A DNA stretch of 34,550 bases from IMG/VR virus record IMGVR_UViG_3300025085_000089, positions 1-34,550 of that record. One strand, given 5' to 3'. Shown in pieces: positions 1 through 8,800 of this stretch (position 1 is the stretch's first letter; each line of letters opens with the position of its first letter). Both the position numbers and the translations under genes were made by a program. The DNA is from a virus. The notes beneath the pieces are model-generated. The model had not been told where the DNA came from and ran no database searches. It worked only from the letters and a program-made list of their open reading frames with translations.

Positions 1-95
1 GTACCTGCTGCATACTCAGCTTTAAATTCTTCTGCCGATAAATCTGTTAATCCTTCTTCCTTTAAGTAATTATATAACTCTGTAAACTTATCCAT
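1..95 (-). CDS. Unknown phage protein, N-terminal fragment (cut by window edge)
   Basis: An ATG at 95-93 opens a frame that runs off the left end, giving 31 codons. It starts MDKFTELYNYLKEEGL and continues as an acidic, probably helical segment. Its start shares one base with the TAA of the 767-aa upstream gene (TAATG junction), the same junction used elsewhere in the window, which supports a real translationally coupled gene. Being last in a run of internal-virion candidates, it may be a further large internal or ejected protein. That is inferred from position only; the visible part has no diagnostic motif. Confidence 0.6.
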   Translation of the reverse strand, partial: MDKFTELYNYLKEEGLTDLSAEEFKAEYAAG

Positions 96-2398
96 TAATT
101 AAACTTTTTTCGTTTTTTACCAGTACCTCTTTGATTTCTTGTTGTAAGTCTTGCATTTTCTTCGTCTAAAACTTTTTGTGCTGCTATATGCATGATTTCG
201 TTTAACTCAGACGGTGTTGCTCCCCCAGCCAACATAGTTCCTACCTCTGGATATATTGGAGGGAGTGATTGTTGTTTTCCAGCTCTATCAAAATAAGAAA
301 CTTCAATAATGTACTTATCCGTTACAGTATCTTTTTTAAACGCAACTTTAGCACCACCTTTTATTCCGTTCGGAAGGTAGTCATTCATAACCTGACTTAA
401 AACATCATTAACTTCAACACTATCGTCCCCACCAACCCAATCAATAGCATCCAGTGTTCGTCCTACTTTTTTCTCAATAAGCTCTGTACCAGTTGCTGGT
501 GATGGCGTACCGTTTTCCGTAAGAACTCCAATTTTAGCAGTATTTTGTTTTAGAGGTGGAAGAGGAGCTAAGGCTCTGTATTTCTCTCCAGTTATATTTT
601 TTAATATTCTTTTCTTTACAGCTGCTTTTTCAGTATCTGTAATATTAGGTGTGTTATCAAGAATTGCTTGTTTAAGAGCTGGCTCGTATGCTGGATTTTC
701 AATCATTTTACCAGTTAACTGACCTTGTGCATTAGTTTCCTCTATTTGTGGCTTAATTCCTTGAGTTCTTAACTGTTCCACACTTTTCTTTTCAGATGCT
801 GCTGCAATTAATTCCTCATCAGTCATATCTCTATCTGCACCTCTAAAACCACCACCTGGTTCTTGTCTGTATAATATTGCAGCGTCTTTATATGAGTTTT
901 GATAGTCAGCTGTTTGAGGTGTTATTAATCTATAAACTTCTCTAACAACGTCTTCAACGTTTCTTGGAACACCGTTTTCAAGTCTTGGTATTGTTTCTAC
1001 TGTTCCGTCAGCTAAGGTGAATTTAATAGATGTATCATCACGAGTTATGCTATCAATCAATTTATTTGGATCACCATTACGCATTGTCATTTCTTTATTT
1101 AAGGCTACTATACGATCTTGTGCTGTAGCATCAAATGTTGATTCGTCATCAGACGTAAGAGCATTTGCATCATCCATATACCCAACCATTGCTCTGTCCA
1201 GTTTGCCTTGTGCAATGCTTGAAGGACTTGGTTGCACTGGTGCTTGTGCTGATTTAGCTGTTTCTGCAACTTTCTCTATATGACTTACTTGTGATTCAAT
1301 TGCAATATCAGCAAGTTTTCTTGCTTCTTTTTGTTGTGGATCAGTCATTATTGGAACAGGTGTTCCTGAACTCATATCAACTTTTATCATATATTTTTTA
1401 TCTACTCCTGGATGGTTTTCTTTAAATTGACTTTCTGTTTCTGCAAAAAAGTATCTTCCAGAATTAGTTAAAACTTGAGAGGCATTGTCGTTTTTTAAAT
1501 CACCTTTAGCTCCAACCATAGCGTCTATCTGTGTAGATTTCCACATGTCATATGTTATAGCATTACCATTTTCATCTGTCCCAAAGTCCCCTAAATTTCT
1601 AAAGTCTTCTTTGCTTATCTGTCTTCCACCACCTGTTAGTCTTTGATATGCTTTACCACTCATGGTAATTTTTACAATATCTGCTATTTGAGCAGTTTGA
1701 GCTGTTGCCATATCATCAACATCAATCCTATCTTGCTCAAACTTCATAAAGTTCATTATCTGATTAGGATTCTGATAGTCTTGTTTTCTTTTTTCGTAAT
1801 CAGGCATTACATCATACAAGCCAGTTTTTGAATTCTTACCCATTGTTACTAACTGCATTTTACCATTAGTAGGGTTAGACCATAGTTTTTTATTTTTTAA
1901 ATTACCTAAAGCTTCGACAGATAAATTTGAAAATATTTCCAGCTCCGAAGCTGTTGCACCTCCATCTTTTGCAGCTTGTAATCTTTCTTTTGCTTTAACA
2001 GCCCAGTCATCCCATCCTTTTACAGCTGTACTTAAACTTGAATAGCCATTTTTTTGTTGCTGCATATACAGCTTATAATCTGAAGGACTAATTAAACCAC
2101 GCTTTAATAAATTGTTTTGTTCTTGTATACCTTTTACAGACATACTTGAACCATTTATCAGTAAAGATGCAGCGTCTTGAGTTCCAGTCTCTGGAACCTT
2201 ACTTAACTGCTCTATAGCGTTCTGAGTAGATTCTTCAATCGCAGCTTTACGAACAGCTCTTTCAGCCTGTATGGTTTGCAGTCCAGTCACTAATTCTTTG
2301 GACGCTGCGTTCCAGTCCATTTGAGTGCTATCTACACTTCTTTGAGCATATATAGAATATTTATTTGCCCCTGAAGGTCTTGATGTATCTTCCGCCAT
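95..2398 (-). CDS. Large internal virion / ejection protein candidate (767 aa)
   Basis: The 767-aa protein is rich in Q, A, K, E and T, looks mostly alpha-helical, and lacks a signal peptide or obvious membrane segment. No catalytic motif (for example a lysozyme EAA or transglycosylase pattern) was recognised. It ends in a basic tail, RGTGKKRKKFN. It sits five bases after the 284-aa gene and just before another gene, at the distal end of the structural cluster, where podoviruses encode proteins packed inside the head and ejected with DNA (analogous to T7 gp15/gp16 or crAss cargo proteins). The role is inferred from position, size and composition. The start is ATG at 2398, just after the upstream stop. 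A non-ejected structural protein is the alternative. Confidence 0.5.
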   Translation of the reverse strand: MAEDTSRPSGANKYSIYAQRSVDSTQMDWNAASKELVTGLQTIQAERAVRKAAIEESTQNAIEQLSKVPETGTQDAASLLINGSSMSVKGIQEQNNLLKRGLISPSDYKLYMQQQKNGYSSLSTAVKGWDDWAVKAKERLQAAKDGGATASELEIFSNLSVEALGNLKNKKLWSNPTNGKMQLVTMGKNSKTGLYDVMPDYEKRKQDYQNPNQIMNFMKFEQDRIDVDDMATAQTAQIADIVKITMSGKAYQRLTGGGRQISKEDFRNLGDFGTDENGNAITYDMWKSTQIDAMVGAKGDLKNDNASQVLTNSGRYFFAETESQFKENHPGVDKKYMIKVDMSSGTPVPIMTDPQQKEARKLADIAIESQVSHIEKVAETAKSAQAPVQPSPSSIAQGKLDRAMVGYMDDANALTSDDESTFDATAQDRIVALNKEMTMRNGDPNKLIDSITRDDTSIKFTLADGTVETIPRLENGVPRNVEDVVREVYRLITPQTADYQNSYKDAAILYRQEPGGGFRGADRDMTDEELIAAASEKKSVEQLRTQGIKPQIEETNAQGQLTGKMIENPAYEPALKQAILDNTPNITDTEKAAVKKRILKNITGEKYRALAPLPPLKQNTAKIGVLTENGTPSPATGTELIEKKVGRTLDAIDWVGGDDSVEVNDVLSQVMNDYLPNGIKGGAKVAFKKDTVTDKYIIEVSYFDRAGKQQSLPPIYPEVGTMLAGGATPSELNEIMHIAAQKVLDEENARLTTRNQRGTGKKRKKFN

Positions 2399-2403
2399 AT
2401 CTT

Positions 2404-3258
2404 TTAATTATCAATTCTGTTCAAAATGTCATAAAAATTTTGATCATATATACCAGTTTTTTTGTATCCCTTTAATTGGTCTTTAGTAAATCTTGACCCT
2501 AATCTTTCTATAACTTGATTTCTTCCTAAAGGTGTAGTATTTATGTCTTGGTAAAGTGCAGCTTTATTCATATCATAATTATCTCCTTTTGTAGAATATT
2601 TTGCATACAATGCAGCGTCTGCATTTGGATTTACTACTGATGTTGATAATTTAGATTGATCTAAACTATCAGCAATGTTATTAATTCTTCTGTCAGCTGC
2701 GCCTTGAGGAAATAAAGGTATTGCTGCTGCAGCACCTTGCACTGCTTGCCCAACTGACGCAACGCCTTGCTGCATTGCTGCTGCTGACGCTTCTTCAGAA
2801 TCTCTTGATATTTGTTGTTGATCTGCTGCTGCCCCAACCTTCATATCTTTTAAGTCTTGATTAATATCAGACTGTTCTTGAACTTGCATTTTTTGTAAAT
2901 CAAATAATTCTTTACCAAGCGCAATACGTGAGTTTTCAGCTGACTCAGTAGCACCTGCTCCAACAATACCAACTCCTGCTGCTAAGTTACGAGAATCACC
3001 TTCCTGGAGTGCTTGTATGTTTTGTTGTTGACTTTGTATAATTTGACGCTCTTCTCTTCCATAAGCATCTAAAGGTACATTTAACTTTTGCATGAATTCA
3101 ACTTCAGCCTTACGCTCTGCCTCCTTCATTAATTCTTTACTTGCTTTCTGTGCTTTTTCACCTTGCTTTCTTGCTTTTGCTGCTTGAGAAAAACTCATAC
3201 CAGCAGAAGTGGCACTTATTGCTACTCCTGTTGCTGCTATTGCTGTTGCTGCTGCCAT
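2404..3258 (-). CDS. Ala/Gln-rich internal virion protein candidate (284 aa)
   Basis: Residues 1-22 are a hydrophobic small-residue helix (MAAATAIAATGVAISATSAG), which could insert into membrane. They are followed by a long charged helical or coiled-coil stretch (about 28-160) with many Q, E and K. A second Ala-rich hydrophobic stretch lies near 160-185 (VGQAVQGAAAAIPLFP). This architecture matches the small internal virion or ejection proteins of podoviruses (T7 gp14-like in organisation, not shown to be homologous). The gene lies one base after the GNAT gene and upstream of the 767-aa protein, suggesting the two are co-produced and packed together. The function is inferred; no enzyme motif is seen. 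Confidence 0.5.
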   Translation of the reverse strand: MAAATAIAATGVAISATSAGMSFSQAAKARKQGEKAQKASKELMKEAERKAEVEFMQKLNVPLDAYGREERQIIQSQQQNIQALQEGDSRNLAAGVGIVGAGATESAENSRIALGKELFDLQKMQVQEQSDINQDLKDMKVGAAADQQQISRDSEEASAAAMQQGVASVGQAVQGAAAAIPLFPQGAADRRINNIADSLDQSKLSTSVVNPNADAALYAKYSTKGDNYDMNKAALYQDINTTPLGRNQVIERLGSRFTKDQLKGYKKTGIYDQNFYDILNRIDN

Positions 3259-3259
3259 A

Positions 3260-3667
3260 CTATATTTTTTTTATTATTTCATGAGACACTTTTGTATCTA
3301 CGTTATACCCTAATTTTTTGTGAGTATCTATTAAATGTTTATTTCTACCAATACTGAATATATATTTTTTGCCATTAGCCTTTATGTATTCTTCACATGT
3401 TAAAATTAAAAACTCAATAGCATCCTGCCTGTCGTCATCTCTATAAGAAGGATTAGAAACAATCCACTCTAATAAAACTCCCTTAGAGTTTGTAAAATAC
3501 ATAAATCCCGCAACAATAGGAGTGCCATCTTTTTCTACCATCAAACCGCCTGTGCCATTGTCTGGTAAAAAATCTTTTGGAGGATTTTGCCAATCTGGCC
3601 ATTCATCCCACCAAGACACTAATGTGTCCCAATCCTTTTCTTCAAGCTTTCGTATATTAAATTCCAT
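3260..3667 (-). CDS. GNAT-family N-acetyltransferase-like protein (135 aa)
   Basis: A short single-domain GNAT-like protein. It has an N-terminal helix pair with two Trp-Trp-like motifs (WDTLVSWWDEWPDW, about residues 13-26). A beta-strand pair then contains GGLMVEKDGTPIVAGFMYF, followed by the central strand LLEWIVSNPSYRDDDR. This strand and the next helix occupy the acetyl-CoA pyrophosphate-binding position, though the canonical Q/RxxGxG/A loop is degenerate (YRDDDRQDA). The C-terminal part (HKKLGYNV) is the usual GNAT ending, in which the family often has 'xxLGF/Y'. It would acetylate an amine using acetyl-CoA; the target is unknown. It interrupts a block of virion genes and has its own promoter-like element. 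Its degenerate P-loop leaves activity uncertain. Confidence 0.7.
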   Translation of the reverse strand: MEFNIRKLEEKDWDTLVSWWDEWPDWQNPPKDFLPDNGTGGLMVEKDGTPIVAGFMYFTNSKGVLLEWIVSNPSYRDDDRQDAIEFLILTCEEYIKANGKKYIFSIGRNKHLIDTHKKLGYNVDTKVSHEIIKKI

Positions 3668-3684
3668 TAAATATAATTTAATAA

Positions 3685-3697
3685 CAAAGATAGCAAA
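3685..3697 (-). promoter_or_regulatory. Bacteroidota-type -7 promoter element before the GNAT gene
   Basis: In the 33-base gap before the GNAT start, the minus strand reads TTTGCTATCTTTG, containing TAnnTTTG (TATCTTTG, 3692-3685), about 18 bases before the ATG. The identical 13-mer occurs in the gap at 12517-12529. A matching -33 TTTG at the usual spacing is not evident. TAnnTTTG is the known -7 consensus of Bacteroidota housekeeping sigma factors; use here is inferred. Confidence 0.55.
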
Positions 3698-3700
3698 TTT

Positions 3701-4516
3701 CTATGGATAACTTTTCATGACGCTACTACCTACAGAAAACAGTTCTACAGGGTTTGTTGAGTCATTCTCAAGCTCAAACTCTAAATAATATCCTCTTGCT
3801 CCATGAGACTCTGCTACAGCATTTTTTATAAACATTATAAACTGTCCAATCGTTGGTATTGTAGCAGATGCTGACGAACTATCTATTGTTATGGTTGTAG
3901 AAGTTTTACCAGTAACTACTCCTGCTAAAATAGGCTGTGTTGTTGCAACTCCAGCTGTCAGAGTAGCAGCATAAACATTATCTCCAATATTTAAAATTGT
4001 TCCAATAGGAGTTGAAAATGTAACTATAACAGCGGTGCTTGGTCCGCTTACATTAGTACATACACCAACACCATTAGCTGATCTTTGCTTCCAGTTTACT
4101 GTTCCAGAATTTGTTCTAAGATAACTAAACCACTCCCCTTCTTTCTCTTCAAAATAAGTATCTAACATAGATCCTGGGTTGCCATCTGTCAAATCAGTAA
4201 ACAACGATGTACATTCCCATCTTGCTTGATTAGTATCATCCACAGTTGTAGTGGCTTCATATGACAATGTTTTAAATAATTTTATACTTAGTGTTGGCTC
4301 AGGATTAAAAACACTTCTTATAGAGGCATTTCTAAATTGACCATAATAAGTATTACGATTAACTCCAGTGTTATGTCTCCATATGTTACCACCTTTAAAA
4401 CTATAAAAGTAACTATTCATCCCTATCATAAAGTCAGGGTTAAATGAATAAAACGACGGCCATCCTTTAGATGTTTCGCTGTATGATAATGTGTATGACT
4501 CGCAATTTAAACTCAT
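3701..4516 (-). CDS. Tail-associated structural protein, crAss-like (271 aa)
   Basis: The N-terminus, SLNCESYTLSYSETSKGW, is followed by SFYSFNPDFMIGMNSYFYSFK and a 'GGNIWRHN' motif. It looks like a beta-propeller or beta-rich blade and is, from memory, recurrent in structural proteins of crAss-like phages. The C-terminal part, AVAESHGARGYYLEFELEN followed by NPVELFSVGSSV, is another beta segment. I chose the ATG at 4516, 16 nt after the preceding stop, over an in-frame ATG at 4582. The upstream 22 codons would overlap the neighbouring gene by 50 nt and encode a low-quality leader. It lies between the 420-aa protein and the GNAT promoter and probably belongs to the tail or tail-hub assembly. 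Confidence 0.65.
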   Translation of the reverse strand: MSLNCESYTLSYSETSKGWPSFYSFNPDFMIGMNSYFYSFKGGNIWRHNTGVNRNTYYGQFRNASIRSVFNPEPTLSIKLFKTLSYEATTTVDDTNQARWECTSLFTDLTDGNPGSMLDTYFEEKEGEWFSYLRTNSGTVNWKQRSANGVGVCTNVSGPSTAVIVTFSTPIGTILNIGDNVYAATLTAGVATTQPILAGVVTGKTSTTITIDSSSASATIPTIGQFIMFIKNAVAESHGARGYYLEFELENDSTNPVELFSVGSSVMKSYP

Positions 4517-4532
4517 ATAATATATATTTTTA

Positions 4533-5795
4533 TTATTGGAAACAATGTATTGTATCGTTACATCCTGGTCTTGCCTGTCCATTTAAAACAGTTGAGGTTG
4601 CAGGTCCTGGTTGATTTACTGAAATCACAGTACCACAATACACCGCTCCTGCTCCTGGAGTACCAGTTTGAATTTCTATAACGTCTCCAAGAACGTTGTT
4701 GTATGTGTTTACTGCATTTTCTATATTTCCTGTTTCACAACCTTCAATAACTATATTAGACCCAGTAGAACCTCCTGAACAAGGCGCTGATGACACAACA
4801 ACTCCATTTCGTACACCTATTGCAGTCGTTCCACCTACTATGTAATAAAGTAAAAGAGACGTGTCATTTAAATATGTAGATCCGTCTGAATCTGTAAAAA
4901 CCCAGTTACCCACGTTTGGAATTATATTTGTGTCTACCGTAAACACATTAGATGTTCCTACGGCGTTTCTTGCAAAATAGTATGTTGTTGTCGATGTTGC
5001 ACAAGCTGTTGTGCTTTGAGACGCTGACCCATAAAAACTTGGTAAAGCCACTGGACAATCTACCTCCCATTTAAAAAATGTACCACACATAGGCGCAGCA
5101 ATTAAAAGGTTTATTGAAGTTACTGCCGCTGAAGTTTTAGGAACAACCATTGTAAAAACTTTACTTGCTGTTCCTGGATTAACTCCAATTTCGTTTGAAG
5201 CTACAGTTACTGTTTCAAAAGTACCTTGTGCAACATACGCGGATCCAGTATATGTATAATTCTGAGGGGTATCACCTGATGTACAAGAGCCAGATGGTAT
5301 ATTATTATAAGGTGAATCACTTAATAGTGATGGATTACTATTTCCAACATAAGTAATTCTTCCAGTGCCTTGATTAAATACACCTGCATAATCAACTTGA
5401 TTATTAGCTCCATCAACGATAGTATCAGTATTGTGGTTTCCGTGACAAGTAAGTCTGTTGTATGTATTAGAGTTATATGTAGCTAAAACACCATCAGGTA
5501 TAGAAGAACCCATATAAAAATATAAAACTACTGCTCCAGTATCACTTGCTAAGTCAACATCTGCACTAAAGAATCCATTGCTACTAAAAGAAGCATTGAT
5601 ACCTGATCCACAAGGAACTAAGCATTCTCCACAAGGTTGTGCATTTAACAGCACACCATTTAATTGTTGTCTTATAATATTTCCCTGAGAATACCATCCG
5701 TCAGGAGATAGGGTTGTTAATGTTGAATCTGTATACAAAGCCGTAGCTTGCGAAAAATTTAATCCATCAAAACAATATGTTCCTAATGCTGCCAT
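4533..5795 (-). CDS. Cys-rich beta-structured virion protein (420 aa)
   Basis: Rich in S, T, G, N and Y, with paired cysteines (CGECLVPCG near residue 55-63 and later single Cys). At least two segments resemble the Cys-terminated module found in three other proteins here. One is residues about 18-60 (ALYTDSTLTTLSPDGWY then a Cys pair). The other is about 265-340 (TTYYFARNAVGTSNVF ... VGNWVFTDSDGSTY ... RNGVVVSSAPC). No signal peptide or catalytic motif is seen. The gene follows the 1596-aa tail-hub gene by 12 nt, so a surface-exposed tail or adhesin accessory role is likely. Its exact function is unknown. Confidence 0.55.
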   Translation of the reverse strand: MAALGTYCFDGLNFSQATALYTDSTLTTLSPDGWYSQGNIIRQQLNGVLLNAQPCGECLVPCGSGINASFSSNGFFSADVDLASDTGAVVLYFYMGSSIPDGVLATYNSNTYNRLTCHGNHNTDTIVDGANNQVDYAGVFNQGTGRITYVGNSNPSLLSDSPYNNIPSGSCTSGDTPQNYTYTGSAYVAQGTFETVTVASNEIGVNPGTASKVFTMVVPKTSAAVTSINLLIAAPMCGTFFKWEVDCPVALPSFYGSASQSTTACATSTTTYYFARNAVGTSNVFTVDTNIIPNVGNWVFTDSDGSTYLNDTSLLLYYIVGGTTAIGVRNGVVVSSAPCSGGSTGSNIVIEGCETGNIENAVNTYNNVLGDVIEIQTGTPGAGAVYCGTVISVNQPGPATSTVLNGQARPGCNDTIHCFQ

Positions 5796-5807
5796 TTATT
5801 ATTTTAT

Positions 5808-8800
5808 TTATGGGCATGTAGTTACCGCAGTAACTAAGCCAAATTGATTTACTGTTATATAATCTGTTGCGCTGACCTTATAGAGTCCTACTCCTAAATT
5901 ACTACCAACTGCACCATCTGATGCATAATATACAAAATCTCCATATGCTGGCAAAGTTCCACTTCCTGAATGATAGTATGTATTATTTAATGGTTGGTTA
6001 CAAACATTTGCTTCAACGGTAAACACAGTACTACTTGGATAAGCGGTGTATGTAAATGCACATTCACAGCATGCTGCTGCAGCTGAACTTGCGTCATAAC
6101 AAAACTCTTGACAGCTAACTAATCTGTAATCATATATTAAATACAAATATTGATTTGCAGTAGGCAATGATAAACTACTAATAGTTGTTTGATACAGGCC
6201 TGCAGATGGATTAGTTACCGAACTGTCTGGCACTGTAGTTGCAGCTGCTAACAACGACGCTATATCAGCCTGATTATTAGAGTATAAGGTATTGCTTGAT
6301 AAATATTTAAAATTATCGTTAGGATAATTCCAGTCATATGTATCAAAATTAATCTTATTAGATCTGATTGTTAAATCAACACCATCGTATGGAAAAACTC
6401 CTAATGATCTTACTCCAACTTGTGCGTCATAGTAAGATGCTGTTAAATTATTATTACCAAACTCTGCTAAATCTGAATCTACTGGACTAATATTTACACT
6501 ATCCTCCCAAAAGTATTCAGCATGAATAAATTCTCCACTTTCATTTGGAGAGTTCATAACTACTTTTACAACCGTTATAGACTCTGATTCAACACAGTTA
6601 GCTGTTACAACAAACGATGCTGTTGATACAGCTGTAATTGTTACTTCTGCAATAGCAGGGCTGTTTAAAGTTTTATCAAATGTAAATGTTCCATTACCTG
6701 TTAGCGTTGAGCTTGTTGTTGTTGTTCCATTCCATAGTACAGAAATAATTATTGAACCAGAAGTAACGTTATAACTAAATCCTGCTGTACCAATTAATGA
6801 ACCATAATTTATATCGCTAACAATTGCATTAGACGACCCAACAGCTAAATTATTTCTTTGTAGTTTATATCCACATTGATAGATTTCTGGTGGTAAAGGA
6901 ACTTCTTTACAATTCATTCCTAAAACATATTCATCCATATAAGGATCATATCCTCCTAATTTTTGAGTTTGTATTGAGTTATGAAATTCATCTCTAAACC
7001 ACGACCTCATTCCCATATCAGAAATTACTTCTAAAGAATCATTGTTCCTGCTTGTACCTCTTAATTTTAACACAGCACTTCTTTTTACATCAGTAAAAAA
7101 CATATCATAACCATGAGAGACAAAACTTTCTGGATTATAACTAATACCAAATTCTTCAATACGTGCAATTTGAGTTCCTAATATCTGAGGAATAGATGCA
7201 ATAACACCTCCACCTGTACTGTCGCTTATTAAGTTTTTACTTGATAAAACATAAGTAATTCTATCTTCTTGTAAAACTAATATGTCAGTTTCTCTTGGAT
7301 GCATTTTTTGTATAGGACCGAAAGATGTTTCACAATCTTTAAAGTTTACTAAACCTAAATTAAATTCATTTAAGTTATTAACACCACTATTGCTACTATA
7401 GACTCCACTGTATGTTATACCTTCAAATCTATCAGCTTCTTTAAAATCTTGATTAGATACAGCTAATGTTCTTTGACCTAATTGAAAAGGTCTTCCAGCT
7501 AACTGATCTTTTATTTTAAAACTTTCAACACCATTTCCAAAAGTATAACAATCTATAAAATTTAAATTTATTACAGCATCTTGTGAAGCAGTTTGATTTT
7601 GGTCTCCTAAATCTGAATTAACTCCAGACATATGAAATCCATCAGGCTGAGATATAGGAAAAGATTGAGATGCATCATAATATAATTCAGCATTCGCATC
7701 GTTTGGTTCTGTTTCAAAAACCATTAATGTGTTTGCTCTAAAAACTATAAGCTCAACTTCTAAATCAGAAGTTCTGTCGCTTTGAGGCCAAGGTCTATTA
7801 CATCCTTTAACTCCAGATGAAACGCCTAAATATAAAGGGTCATTAACACCTTGACTACTATCTTGTATCCATTGAAATGTTACAGCCCAAACTGTACACG
7901 CCATATTATTTGCAACATCATTACCAGTTCCATTAGGCGTTGCTAAAGTAGTATCATTTATTATATCTGTTTCTTGCGAGATATTTCCAGGTAGACCAAG
8001 AGATGGGTTTACATTATCTCCAATCCACCATCTTCTCATATCAACATAATCTCTACTTGCAACATATTCTTGCTCCCATTTCCACTCTCTTTCTTCACAG
8101 CTATTTCCATTAAATGTATCATTACGAAACATTCTTACTTCTATTCTAATAACTGAACCTCCTGGAACCTCGTAGTTTGTAGTAACACCTGTGTCAGAAT
8201 CTGTAGTAAAACATTTATACCCAATTTTTCTGGCGTCTGTACATCCTCTTGAAGCACTTCTTTTTTTAATCATTCCATACTCAATAATAGAATCCTCTGG
8301 AATAACAATATCAAAATTTTGATTTTTGATTAACATGTAAAGACCTTTAAGTTGAAAAGAGTCTTCACCATATTCATTTACGTCATTTAAAAAATTAGAT
8401 GGCTCTGCACTTATTTCTAAAATCTCACATTTTTCTACTCTTGTAAGAGGTCCACTAACGTCAGCTTTAACCACAAGAGTTTGTCCTTTTTGAACTTTGT
8501 TTGCGTTGTCACCTTCAAGCCTAAAAAACACCATGTTATCACTTGGCCTAACATAATAAAAGTTAGAAAAAATAGTTTCATAACCTCCCTTACTTGGCTT
8601 TACAACAAACTTATATCTTTCTGCCCAATAAGGCGCCCTTGAAGATATAGCAACTTGTATACTATTTGCTGTAACACTATTACCAGGCTCTACATAAACA
8701 GTGTTGTATTCAGAAACTAAAACTGTAGATGATCTTCCATACTCGTCACTATAAACAATACCTGTTTCAAAGTCACGATCACTATGTAAACTACCTGTAT

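Noticed and set aside
4514-4582. Longer start (ATG at 4582) for the 3701-4516 protein
   Set aside because: It would overlap the 420-aa gene by 50 nt with a low-quality 22-aa leader. The ATG at 4516 starts just after that gene's stop and begins the conserved-looking SLNCESYTLSYSE segment.
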